Shown: positions 56,112 through 64,000 of the stretch, in pieces | Layout of the letters: each line of letters begins with the position of its first letter | Position numbering within the stretch: the stretch's first letter is position 1 | DNA from: Asparagopsis taxiformis | Taxonomy: Eukaryota > Rhodophyta > Florideophyceae > Bonnemaisoniales > Bonnemaisoniaceae | DNA length: 64,000 bases | Direction of reading: 5' to 3' | Assembly: GCA_030407315.1 (NCBI GenBank) | Contig: JALQPE010002008.1 | Span: 62,001 to 126,000 of the forward strand | Position numbers and translations under genes: made by a program | Notes under the pieces: generated by a model | The model's database searches: none | Seen by the model: the letters and a program-made list of their open reading frames with translations, nothing else | Told to the model about the DNA's origin: nothing

Positions 56112-56477
56112 GGCGGAACGATGGCAAGTTGAGGTGCAAGTATGGATTTGAGCTTGGGTTTATTGAAGGGCAGTCGCAAGTTGTCTGGAGGGTGAGCAAG
56201 GAGCGGGTAAGGTATCATGGATGGATGATTTGTTTTTAGTATCAGTAAAGACGAGACGGATGGTTGGTCGGTTGCCAAGCGAGCGGACGTGGGAACAAGG
56301 AAGAACAATTGTTTCGCTGGCAGTTTGCACATGTGTCATACAGCCAGCGTACAATTGGTCATACGACTTTAATTTACGGAAGCAACTGGCTTATCGGACG
56401 TGTAATTGCCGACCATTTACACGACGCACGACACACATCATCTCAACACTGGCGCCTCACCAATCTGTCAGTCCACC
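56112..56477. other. Shared upstream region, orphan and TruA
   Basis: 366 bp between divergent starts. Open frames here belong to shadows of the neighbours. No motif recognised. Confidence 0.4.
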
Positions 56478-57332
56478 ATGTATTCCTACATCGCCCCAAC
56501 CGCGCCCGCGCCCCCACCCGGCCGTCTCCGCGCACGCGTCTCCTATCTCGGCACAAACTACCACGGCTGGCAATATCAGCTCGCGCATCCCACGGTGCAA
56601 GCGACGCTCGAGGCAGCGCTGACGCGACGCTTCAAGCAGCGCGTGCGCGTCGTCGCGGCGTCTCGCACCGACAGTGGCGTGCATGCGCGCGGACAAGCGG
56701 TTCATTTCGACGTGCCAAGCGTCTGTGTGCAACGGCTCCAAGACGATCGATATCTCGCTCAATTGCAGCATTCGCTCAACCAGTTATTGCCGATCGACGT
56801 GCGTGTACGCGCCATAGCGCGCGCGCCGTCGCATCACCCGCGTGTCTGGAGCGCTATCTACAACGCGACGGGCAAGTTGTACACGTATCGTTTCTCGATC
56901 GCCGACGTCTTCGACCCGTTGCAACGTCCCTTTCGTCACCACGAGTGGCGCGCCCGTAAACGCTTCGACCTCGACGACTTGCGTCGCGCCGCCCTCCTTT
57001 TTGAGGGGCGCCATGATTTTTCAGCCTTCACCAATTCGGCCGCCACACCGCCCGGCGTCCTGCCGCCCGTGCTCGTGAATCCGGTCAGAGAGATTCGCTC
57101 CGTTTCGGTTATCGATGAGGGCGATGCTTGTTTTCGCATCGAGTTTTTGTTGAATGGCGCTTTGTATAGAATGGTGAGGAATATTGTGGGTACTATGCTG
57201 GATGTTGCGGTCGGTCGATGCGAGTTGGCGTTTATTCATCATTTGTTCGAAATGAAGGATCGTCAGTTGGTGGGTAAGAGTGCGCCGGCAGAGGGTCTTT
57301 GTCTGGAGCATGTGTACTATGACGATTGGTGA
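56478..57332 (+). CDS. tRNA pseudouridine synthase, TruA family
   Basis: 284 residues from the CACCATG start (MYSYIAPTAP). The TruA signature ASRTDSGVHARGQAVHF contains the catalytic Asp (in RTDSGVHA). Other conserved parts are YLGTNYHGWQYQ at the N-terminus, YNATGKLYTYRF, HDFSAFTN and the C-terminal FLLNGALYRMVRNIVGT. TruA modifies U38-U40 of tRNA anticodon stems. The bacterial-like size and the lack of eukaryotic PUS1/PUS3 extensions suggest an organellar or endosymbiont-derived version, but no clear targeting leader is present. The stop is 240 bp from the convergent UTP14 stop. Confidence 0.93.
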   Translation: MYSYIAPTAPAPPPGRLRARVSYLGTNYHGWQYQLAHPTVQATLEAALTRRFKQRVRVVAASRTDSGVHARGQAVHFDVPSVCVQRLQDDRYLAQLQHSLNQLLPIDVRVRAIARAPSHHPRVWSAIYNATGKLYTYRFSIADVFDPLQRPFRHHEWRARKRFDLDDLRRAALLFEGRHDFSAFTNSAATPPGVLPPVLVNPVREIRSVSVIDEGDACFRIEFLLNGALYRMVRNIVGTMLDVAVGRCELAFIHHLFEMKDRQLVGKSAPAEGLCLEHVYYDDW

Positions 57333-57571
57333 TTGCATCTGCTGTGACGCTTCCATCGTTATCCAACAGCCAGGTTTTGCGTGCCATGCAAGCAGTTTGG
57401 TCTTCATGCTGGAACGCGTCATCTGTCCAAGCAAACCATCTCGTCGATGACAATCTCAGCCGATGTTTACCATCCACTGCTTTCCACGTCACATAAACAC
57501 AACAAAATGATCGCGTCCCAATCTCGCAACTAAACTTTATTGTCCGCCACACATCTCGACACGCGCCAAAT

Positions 57572-60500
57572 TTACGCGAGTAGTCCTTTCCGAGATGCAT
57601 TTCTCTTGTTCGATATCTCCTTCCGATGGTCAATAACCTCCTTCTTACTACTCCGGCCGCTATTCGACTCCTTCGCCATGCTCCCACCATCCTCCGCTTC
57701 AATCATATTCTTAATAGGTGTAATAGCCTGCCCGTATTTCTTGACAACCTTCTGCTTGATAGCAGTTCGATAAGACGTTGAAGATTGTAGCTCACGCGTG
57801 AGAGGCGCACTAACTTCGCATTCCCACTGTTCGGCAGACGTAAACGGAAAGGGCACAGCAGAAAGCGTCAATTCCGCCGCCTTTTTGATACGTTTCTGGT
57901 TTAGAATCACATGCTTCAATTTGCCGTCCTTACGACCTTTCACAGCTTTGGATCGAGCGGCTTCCAGTCTCTCACGTGCCGCCCTCGCAAAGTCACTCTC
58001 TCCCTTTCTCTTCTTCCTTATACCTGCACCATCCCACGAGCCCCATCCCGGTAAAACTTCAGCCCCAATATCCTTTGCCGATGGCAGTTCGCCCGCAATC
58101 TCTTCATCCTTGGCAGCCTGAAACTCCGCCTCGTCTGCTCCACCAGCTCCTGCAAATGCTCTCGCAACCATTTCCATTTTCGCCTTGTCCGCATTTCTAG
58201 CTTCTTGTGTCTGATTGTCTTGAATGGTTACTTTTCGTCCCTTTCGATCTTTCTTTGTACCGGCATTTTGCGCTGACGCACTTGGCTCTTTGCCACCAAC
58301 TGGACTTGTTCTAGGTGCAGGCGTTTCTTGACCAAATACCGCAACCATTTCTATTTTCGACTTGTCCCCATTTCTAGCTTCTTGAGTCTGATTGTCTTGA
58401 AATGTTACTTTCCGTCCCTTCCGCTTTTTCTTCTTTTTGTTGACATTTTCTGCTGATGCGCCCGCTTCTGGCGCATCCACATCGCCTGTCTTAGTTGCGG
58501 GCAACGTTGCCGCAGGTGCCTCAACATCCGTGTCCATTTTCGCCATGTCCACATCTCCCGCATGTTGGGTCTGATTTTCTTGAACAGCGCTTTTTCGTCC
58601 CTTCTTCTTCTTCTTTGTAGTGACATTCTCTCCTGATGCACCAGCTTCTGGCACAACTTCACTTTTCTTAGTTGCGGGCAATGCTGCTGCAGGTGCGTCA
58701 GCAACTGTTCCGGTTTTCGCCTTGTCCGCATCTGCCGTTTGTTGGATCTGATTGTCCTGAATAGTTGCTTTCCGTCCCTTTCGCTTCTTCTTCTTTGTGC
58801 TGATATTTTCCGCTGATGCACTCGGTTTTGGCACAACTACTTGACTTGCTTTCGTTGTGGGCACAGCCACGGCAGGTATTTCGGCAACTGTTTCCACTTT
58901 CGCCTTGTCCACAACTGGTGCCTTTTGTGCCGCATTATTTTGAACACGGCCTTTCTGCCCCTTCCGCTTTTTCTTTTTTGTATCGATATGTTCTGTTGAT
59001 GCACTCGGTTCTGGCACTACTTCCCTAGTCTCCGTTGTAGGCGTCGAGCAAAATTTGGGTGGAGCATCATCTTGTCTGCTTTCGGAACCTTTGCTAAATT
59101 GAACTCGTCGCGTGCTGCGCGACGGCTTCAATGACGCTTTGGACTCAACATTATCAACACCAGGTTCCGCCCTTCCCTCGTCCGTAATTTCTGGATCAGG
59201 AGTTTCTTCCGGCTTCGTCAGGAGCTCCTTAACAAAAGAAGGTTCTTTTCCACTCGTGAAGCCCGTTAGCCACGGATTGTGAGTGCTCTCAGCAGAAGGC
59301 TTGCCTTCAACCTTAGTGCTGTCACCCACGGAAAGTTTACCTCCAAGCGTAGTAGTAAAACCCACTTTGGTAGTATTACCCTCTTCAACCACATCTCTGA
59401 ATTTCTGAGGCCGCCTAGTTGGGTTATTGGACCCATGCGTGCGATCCTCCTTCGAGTATGCTGCGATGGTTCTCTTCTTGCTAGCGACGGCCTCCTCGTC
59501 GTCATCATCATCCCCATAGCTAAGCTTGGAGAAATTTACTTGGTTCTTACCAGAGGCATCGTCAGCGGGTGATGTCTTGGGTTGTTTTGCACCTGAAAAT
59601 GTGATTCTGCCAGTAGATGATTGCTTTTTCCTCTTCTTGCCTTTCTTGTCAGGGCCATTGTCTTCAAAAATGTCATTGCCCATTTCATCGAGCAGTGCCT
59701 GTGCTTCCTTTCTCCTCCGTTCTTGCGCATCCTGCATGAATTTCATGCCCATGATGCCTTTTGGTTTTTTCTTCTTGCCAGTATGAGAACCTTGTCCCGA
59801 CTCAATTTCGTTTCTAAGAACATCAACTTCCTCCTGAAATCCCGCTGGATCCGCATCTCCGTAATCTTCTTCATCAGAACTATCTATTACATCTTGCCTT
59901 TTTCTAAGTTCTTCATGCAATTGTAACTGCTCCTCGATTGCAGCACGAGTTTCCGGATTACGATTGGCCTCACCTCTTTGTAGTTGTCGTTTCACCCATT
60001 TGGACGTATTTTTATGTCGCAGAGTCATGCGTTCTTCAGCTCTCTTACGAGCGATGGCCAAGCTTTCACCCTCTTCATCCTCGTCAATGCCGTGTCCATG
60101 TTTGTCTAGAATATTGTACATTTCCCTCTTCATAATCTTCCTGTATTTGCGCGATTTGATCTTCTTAATGCGCTTCATCTTATGATCGTAGAAGAACATC
60201 TGCGATCGAATTCTCGCAAGTTCCCTCCTCCTCTCCTTCAATTCTTCAACAGTAATTTTCTGGTCCCCCAGCTCATCGAATCCAACACGGTCACTCTTCA
60301 TACCTGCCTCGGTCAACAAGTTCTCAATCTCTAGTTCATACTCGTTGGTCGGAACGACAGCGGTGGCAAGAGCACTCGTATCACGTCTCACTTCGGGGGG
60401 CGCATCTAGTGGAAACACCAACTGGTCTTTCACTCGATTGAATTGAACAGTATCATGCCACTTTCTCACATCACGTTTAGTTTTCTTATACGCAAGCGAT

Positions 60501-61126
60501 CTCTCAATCCTTTGATTGACGACATTCGGCAATGGAACATGCTCGGCCATATTCTTTTTATACTCAAGCTCTTTGCGGATCTTCCACTTCAGTTCCTTCA
60601 GTTCTCCACCGGTGTTAACATCATCGCCATCAATAGTAGACAGCATTCGCGCGAGCATTTCATCATGCGGCAATTCCTCTGAAACCGCCACCGCATCCGG
60701 ACGCTCCTTGCCGAAACAGGGGTCGACTATTCTTGCTTTGCGAATCTCAGAGCGGTCGAGGTCCCTGCGCTGGGTTGCGGCGTACACAACGGAGTCCAAT
60801 GCGGCGTCTGGAGGCAGATGTGAGGCGTCCTCATCGTCCGAAAATTCTGGCTGCTGTTCGGATGGCTTCGGAATGACACCGCGTGTCAGCTTACTAGCTG
60901 TGGCGGATATTGCGCCTCGTTTAGACGCCAGCATATCTGAGAGGAGCATTTGACCGGGTTCATCGCCGTCGGATTCATCTTCACTGTCGTGTGGGGCACG
61001 CGAATTTCGGCTTGGCAAAGCGGCTTCGTCCGGCCCGGATGCGCAGTCGGAATCAATTTCCTCGTCCGAGTCGCCGCGCGGGATTCGAAATCGCGGATCT
61101 TCTTCGCCTTCTGAATCTGAGCTCAT
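57572..61126 (-). CDS. UTP14: UTP14, SSU processome component, with internal repeat expansion
   Basis: 1184 residues, clearly longer than typical UTP14 (about 770-900). Conserved parts: an acidic N-terminus, LKWKIRKELEYKKNMAEHVPLPNVVNQRIERSLAYKKTKRDV, KIKSRKYRKIMKRE and the HKNTSKWVKRQLQRG segment, WLTGF near residue 615, and the C-terminal ECEVSAPLTRELQ...PI. The extra length is mostly a five-copy repeat (about residues 700-990) of roughly 48 residues with KKKKRKGRK and DNQTQ cores. UTP14 activates the helicase DHR1 in the 90S pre-ribosome in the nucleolus. The ATG at 61126 is the first in frame. No intron was seen. Confidence 0.92.
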   Translation of the reverse strand: MSSDSEGEEDPRFRIPRGDSDEEIDSDCASGPDEAALPSRNSRAPHDSEDESDGDEPGQMLLSDMLASKRGAISATASKLTRGVIPKPSEQQPEFSDDEDASHLPPDAALDSVVYAATQRRDLDRSEIRKARIVDPCFGKERPDAVAVSEELPHDEMLARMLSTIDGDDVNTGGELKELKWKIRKELEYKKNMAEHVPLPNVVNQRIERSLAYKKTKRDVRKWHDTVQFNRVKDQLVFPLDAPPEVRRDTSALATAVVPTNEYELEIENLLTEAGMKSDRVGFDELGDQKITVEELKERRRELARIRSQMFFYDHKMKRIKKIKSRKYRKIMKREMYNILDKHGHGIDEDEEGESLAIARKRAEERMTLRHKNTSKWVKRQLQRGEANRNPETRAAIEEQLQLHEELRKRQDVIDSSDEEDYGDADPAGFQEEVDVLRNEIESGQGSHTGKKKKPKGIMGMKFMQDAQERRRKEAQALLDEMGNDIFEDNGPDKKGKKRKKQSSTGRITFSGAKQPKTSPADDASGKNQVNFSKLSYGDDDDDEEAVASKKRTIAAYSKEDRTHGSNNPTRRPQKFRDVVEEGNTTKVGFTTTLGGKLSVGDSTKVEGKPSAESTHNPWLTGFTSGKEPSFVKELLTKPEETPDPEITDEGRAEPGVDNVESKASLKPSRSTRRVQFSKGSESRQDDAPPKFCSTPTTETREVVPEPSASTEHIDTKKKKRKGQKGRVQNNAAQKAPVVDKAKVETVAEIPAVAVPTTKASQVVVPKPSASAENISTKKKKRKGRKATIQDNQIQQTADADKAKTGTVADAPAAALPATKKSEVVPEAGASGENVTTKKKKKGRKSAVQENQTQHAGDVDMAKMDTDVEAPAATLPATKTGDVDAPEAGASAENVNKKKKKRKGRKVTFQDNQTQEARNGDKSKIEMVAVFGQETPAPRTSPVGGKEPSASAQNAGTKKDRKGRKVTIQDNQTQEARNADKAKMEMVARAFAGAGGADEAEFQAAKDEEIAGELPSAKDIGAEVLPGWGSWDGAGIRKKRKGESDFARAARERLEAARSKAVKGRKDGKLKHVILNQKRIKKAAELTLSAVPFPFTSAEQWECEVSAPLTRELQSSTSYRTAIKQKVVKKYGQAITPIKNMIEAEDGGSMAKESNSGRSSKKEVIDHRKEISNKRNASRKGLLA
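58157..59027 (-). repeat. Imperfect tandem repeat inside UTP14
   Basis: Five coding units of about 48-51 codons, each with a KKKKRKGRK basic stretch, a following (Q)DNQTQ-like block, and an ADKAK segment, then VPEPSAS-type spacer. Units differ by small changes, and indels are in multiples of three. The array sits in the disordered part of UTP14. Confidence 0.8.
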
Positions 61127-62062
61127 TGTTTCGTCAGATAGTGTTGTTTGTCAAGTGAAACGGATGGAGATGGTCGAAGCTCATACTGGCAAGATGCGGG
61201 CGATGGCGGCGGCGTAGATTGTCGGTGGTACTACAGAAGCAGGTAGCCGCTGGGTAACCGCTTCTCATACGTGTACTCTTCGTTGGCCAAAAAACACTTC
61301 ATAGGTGTACACGCCGATGCGTGGGACGAACAGGGAAAAATGCCACGTTGACAGCTGGCACAAAGTCTCAACTTTTTTAAATCTTCTAAGGGTTCATGAT
61401 GTAGTCCTTTATGTTCCGTTAACTGACTGACAAGTTGAGCAGCCGGAAGAAGCTGCTACGATATCTTTGAAAGAGATTTCATGCTTCCACTACGCGCACA
61501 CGGTGAATGAATGCAACCTGAAGTGGATGTATGCTCTACCAAGAAACCTCAAGCAAGTCACCTCGTTTTGATCCTCATCTGTTACAAATCGTGGATATCT
61601 ATCATACACTCTTAATTCACTATTTAACGCCTGAGCAATAGTCAACCTCCAGTCCTATAACCCTTCACTCCGCAACGCCATATTTTCAGCATGCACATAA
61701 ACCAAAGTACCGGCATGTTAAATATGACCGACCACACCCGCAATAAACGCAAAGCCCCAAGCAGGGCAACACGCACATCAAACATCGGCAACAAGCGAGA
61801 ACACGCACCGTGGCGGGGGTGGAAAACTTTCAAAAACTTACACCAACCACGTGCGGCACGACCGGCAGCGCGTCTAAAAATCGGCATCAAATTGAGCGAC
61901 GAATCATTTCCGCCAACGATCGTCCGTTCAATCACGCGGCGCAAGTCGAAGAGCTGAACCATTCGAGTGGACGCCAACCACCGCATCGCTTCCACCCTAC
62001 GTCGTTCCAAACGCATGCGGCAAGTCCACTAATCACCAGCGTGTCTGCCCACCCCGCATCTC
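61127..62062. other. Intergenic between divergent UTP14 and TMEM198-like
   Basis: 936 bp with both promoters. No gene or RNA could be recognised; plus-strand frames near 61691-61957 are Arg-rich and without features. The middle is AT-rich. Confidence 0.5.
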
Positions 62063-63040
62063 ATGGCGGTGATGACGTCCGTCACCGACAACGCCAACAT
62101 GCTATGGTCGACAATCACAGCGTACGCGGCGTCGCACCACGATGGAATAGTCGCACTCCTGCTCTTCACCGGCGTGATAATCTCTTTCTCTGGACGTACA
62201 TTACTGCGTCCAACCGTCTTCCTGCTCGGCTTTGTGCCGTCCGCCATCACCGTATCCGCGCTCGGCCTCGCCCTCGTGCAGGACGAGAGCCCGTCCAACA
62301 TGTCGCTGCTCCAATGCATCGTGCTGCTCGTCGGCTTTGCCGTGGCCGTTCTCGTGGGTATTGTGATGTTACGTCTGTTGTTTCGCATCGCGACCTTTCT
62401 TCTCTGCGCTGGATTTGGCGCCGTGCTCGTCCTCGTCTCCCATCTGTTTCTTTTCGAGCCCGCGACCGACCAGAATGCGCTGATCCTCCTGTATGCCATC
62501 ATGCTGTTAGCCGCGCTGGTGGCCGGGCTCTTCTCGGTTTCGTATCCGGACACGGGGATCATTCTCGGTACTGCGTTTGATGGCTCGGCTATGTCTGTGT
62601 TTTGTCTCGCGCGATTTCTGGGGCATCGACCGCCGGTGTTGTCGACCGTGCCGGTTGGAACTCAGGTCTCAACGTGGTGGTCGATCGGATATGGATCGGC
62701 CGTGCTCATTCTGGGCATTTTTGGTGCAATGACGCAGAGACAGGTGGCAAAGGCGGACGCAATCATCGCAAAGGCCGCGGAGACTGGCGCAGAGGATGAG
62801 AATGCCTCGTATGCTATCAGTGATCATGAGCATTTGAATTTGCTTGGTTCTGTTGAACCACCTCGCACACCACCCTACATGCGCTCGGGGCACAATTCGC
62901 CAGGCAATAGTGGATATGGTGCGGTTGATCAAGAGGATACGCAGTACTCTGTCGTTCATAATCTTGGTGCTGCACCTTTGGGAGCCTCTATGGATCAGTA
63001 TAAGAGTGGGAAAGAATTTAACGGCCCTTTACCTTTGTAG
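62063..63040 (+). CDS. TMEM198/DUF4203-like multi-span membrane protein
   Basis: 325 residues. About seven hydrophobic spans lie between residues 28 and 235, with Gly-rich segments such as FLLGFVPSAITVSALGLAL and LCAGFGAVLVLVSHLFLF typical of DUF4203/TMEM198 proteins. TMEM198 helps recruit Wnt co-receptors in animals, but relatives occur widely in protists and fungi, where the role is unknown. The C-terminal 85 residues are a cytosolic, Ser/Gly-rich tail with tyrosines. The ATG follows CATCTC; the next ATG 12 nt on is also possible. Tail-to-tail with FCF2. Confidence 0.75.
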   Translation: MAVMTSVTDNANMLWSTITAYAASHHDGIVALLLFTGVIISFSGRTLLRPTVFLLGFVPSAITVSALGLALVQDESPSNMSLLQCIVLLVGFAVAVLVGIVMLRLLFRIATFLLCAGFGAVLVLVSHLFLFEPATDQNALILLYAIMLLAALVAGLFSVSYPDTGIILGTAFDGSAMSVFCLARFLGHRPPVLSTVPVGTQVSTWWSIGYGSAVLILGIFGAMTQRQVAKADAIIAKAAETGAEDENASYAISDHEHLNLLGSVEPPRTPPYMRSGHNSPGNSGYGAVDQEDTQYSVVHNLGAAPLGASMDQYKSGKEFNGPLPL

Positions 63041-63142
63041 ATGTACGATGTATCAATACGACAGACTAACATTAAACTTATTGTACGGTACCAACGCCTC
63101 AAACTTTTGTTTTCATTCACAACAAACGTATCAATAGATCGC

Positions 63143-63808
63143 TCACCACTCTGCAGACCGTCTCTTCTTCTTCTTAGCAGCAGGGTCGATGACGCGCTTC
63201 TTAACGCGGCCTTGCGTCTGCAATTTTCGATATCGAGTTTTCGTAAACTGCTGCACGCGCTCATCTGACATAACCTCATCCGTAAAAGTCTTCCTCCGTT
63301 CACGTTTTGTAAGTCTACCAGAATAAAACTCATGTGCGCCGACGACAACAGTACCGACATGAACGCGTGATGGCAGCTCTCCCGGCTTCCTGCCGGTACC
63401 CGAAGACTTGTAGAAGCGCTTCGGATCCAAATGGTTTCGATTTTCAATAAGGCGCAAATCTTTCTCCAGTTCTGGCGTCATTCGCACAACCGGAATTTCA
63501 TGCCAATCCTTGGCTGTCTTCCGCGGCGGCGTCGCTGGTCTGTCTTTGTCGTTTGCAACAACACTTTCGAGAGTACTCCAATCGCCTTGCACTCTTTCCA
63601 CTGCGGTATTTTTCTCATTCTTCGGGTTTGGTTTGACAGTTTCACTGTTCTGTTGGGATTTCTTCAAGAACTTAAGCGCGGATTTCTCTTCCGCCTCTAT
63701 GTCGTCCAGGGTAGAATGGCCAAACAATGCCTCCGTCGCGGGCATCAGCAAAACATTGGACCCTAGACGATTGTAATCTCTCAATTTGGCTTCTTTTTCC
63801 TCCTCCAT
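63143..63808 (-). CDS. FCF2: FCF2, pre-rRNA processing factor (Fcf2/DNTTIP2 domain)
   Basis: 221 residues, near the yeast length (217). The start Met at 63808 (MEEEKEAKLRD) is chosen over an upstream frame. The Fcf2 domain (about 95-200) is clear: DWHEIPVVRMTPELEKDLRLIENRNHLDPKRFYK, then HVGTVVVGAHEFYSGRLTKRERRKTFTDE and QQFTKTRYRKLQ. The tail is Lys/Arg-rich (KKKKRRSAEW), a nucleolar-type signal. FCF2 is an SSU-processome factor needed for early 35S pre-rRNA cleavages. It joins IMP4 and UTP14 as the third such gene in the window. Confidence 0.93.
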   Translation of the reverse strand: MEEEKEAKLRDYNRLGSNVLLMPATEALFGHSTLDDIEAEEKSALKFLKKSQQNSETVKPNPKNEKNTAVERVQGDWSTLESVVANDKDRPATPPRKTAKDWHEIPVVRMTPELEKDLRLIENRNHLDPKRFYKSSGTGRKPGELPSRVHVGTVVVGAHEFYSGRLTKRERRKTFTDEVMSDERVQQFTKTRYRKLQTQGRVKKRVIDPAAKKKKRRSAEW

Positions 63809-64000
63809 GGTGACGAGAAGCTTGCCACAGGATCTGCGTTGCCAGTCCTCCTCGCCCGTGCACGATACTTCACATGTAAGACGTCTTTGGCACCGAACTA
63901 CGCCACCGCCAATGACACGTGTGCACTTCGACCACAGACAAATAGATTTCATATTCTTTCATAGTTTACGTTCGCCACGTGTATGGGCATCTATCTATAT

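Noticed and set aside
56264..56959. Plus-strand frame overlapping the TruA start
   Set aside because: Arg-rich shadow in another frame; TruA has the catalytic motif.
61810..62580. Plus-strand frame, 256 codons, overlapping the TMEM198-like gene
   Set aside because: Arg/His-rich shadow; the other frame encodes clear membrane spans.
1..64000. CRISPR array, prophage, operon or other bacterial system
   Set aside because: No spaced direct repeats, no phage genes and no operon-like same-strand runs; the gene content is eukaryotic.

Overview
This window looks like nuclear DNA of a photosynthetic eukaryote with small, mostly intronless, tightly packed genes. A red alga (a florideophyte of the Chondrus/Gracilaria kind) is my best guess. 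The support is an ER chaperone ending in HDEL, spliceosomal and Mediator subunits, plastid-type proteins (ALB3 insertase, RETICULATA-related protein, membrane-anchored FKBP, RlmN-type methyltransferase, FAD synthetase), LTR retrotransposons, and a few short introns with GTATGT or GTAAGT donors and CTAAC branch points. The assignment is an inference: no rRNA or other taxonomic marker is present.

Layout. 1-4331: the 5' part of a Ty3/gypsy retrotransposon on the minus strand (LTR, primer-binding site, gag, protease, RT), cut by the window edge. About 4440-7630: a decayed Ty1/copia element on the plus strand (integrase, RT, RNase H, 3' LTR). 8.3-39.9 kb: a dense block of conserved genes, mostly in divergent or tail-to-tail pairs: GRP94, a tandem AAA ATPase, RETICULATA-related protein, plastid FKBP, alpha/beta hydrolase, PH-domain kinase, IMP4, FAD synthetase, an orphan membrane protein, a TSO1/LIN54-type CXC protein, a twin-CX9C protein, SAR1, a three-exon PDI-ERGIC fusion, RlmN, a zinc CDF transporter, ALB3, an AMSH-like protein with lost zinc ligands, two-exon MED22, BUD31, a possible SAP18-like spliced gene and a pseudokinase. 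39.9-51.9 kb: a gene-poor, more AT-rich stretch holding three orphans, including a secreted protein with 36-residue cysteine-rich repeats. 51.9-63.8 kb: conserved genes again: U1A/U2B'', DDB2, a disordered orphan, TruA, UTP14 with an internal repeat array, a TMEM198-like membrane protein and FCF2.

Themes. IMP4, UTP14 and FCF2 all act in the small-subunit processome. SAR1, GRP94 and the PDI-ERGIC protein belong to the early secretory pathway. BUD31 and U1A/U2B'' (perhaps also SAP18) serve splicing although introns are rare here. Several proteins keep their fold but lack catalytic residues: the AMSH-like protein, the pseudokinase, the AAA ATPase (both Walker B glutamates) and, partly, BUD31 (zinc cysteines). 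These degenerate versions, the cysteine-repeat protein and the orphan island are the most unusual content.
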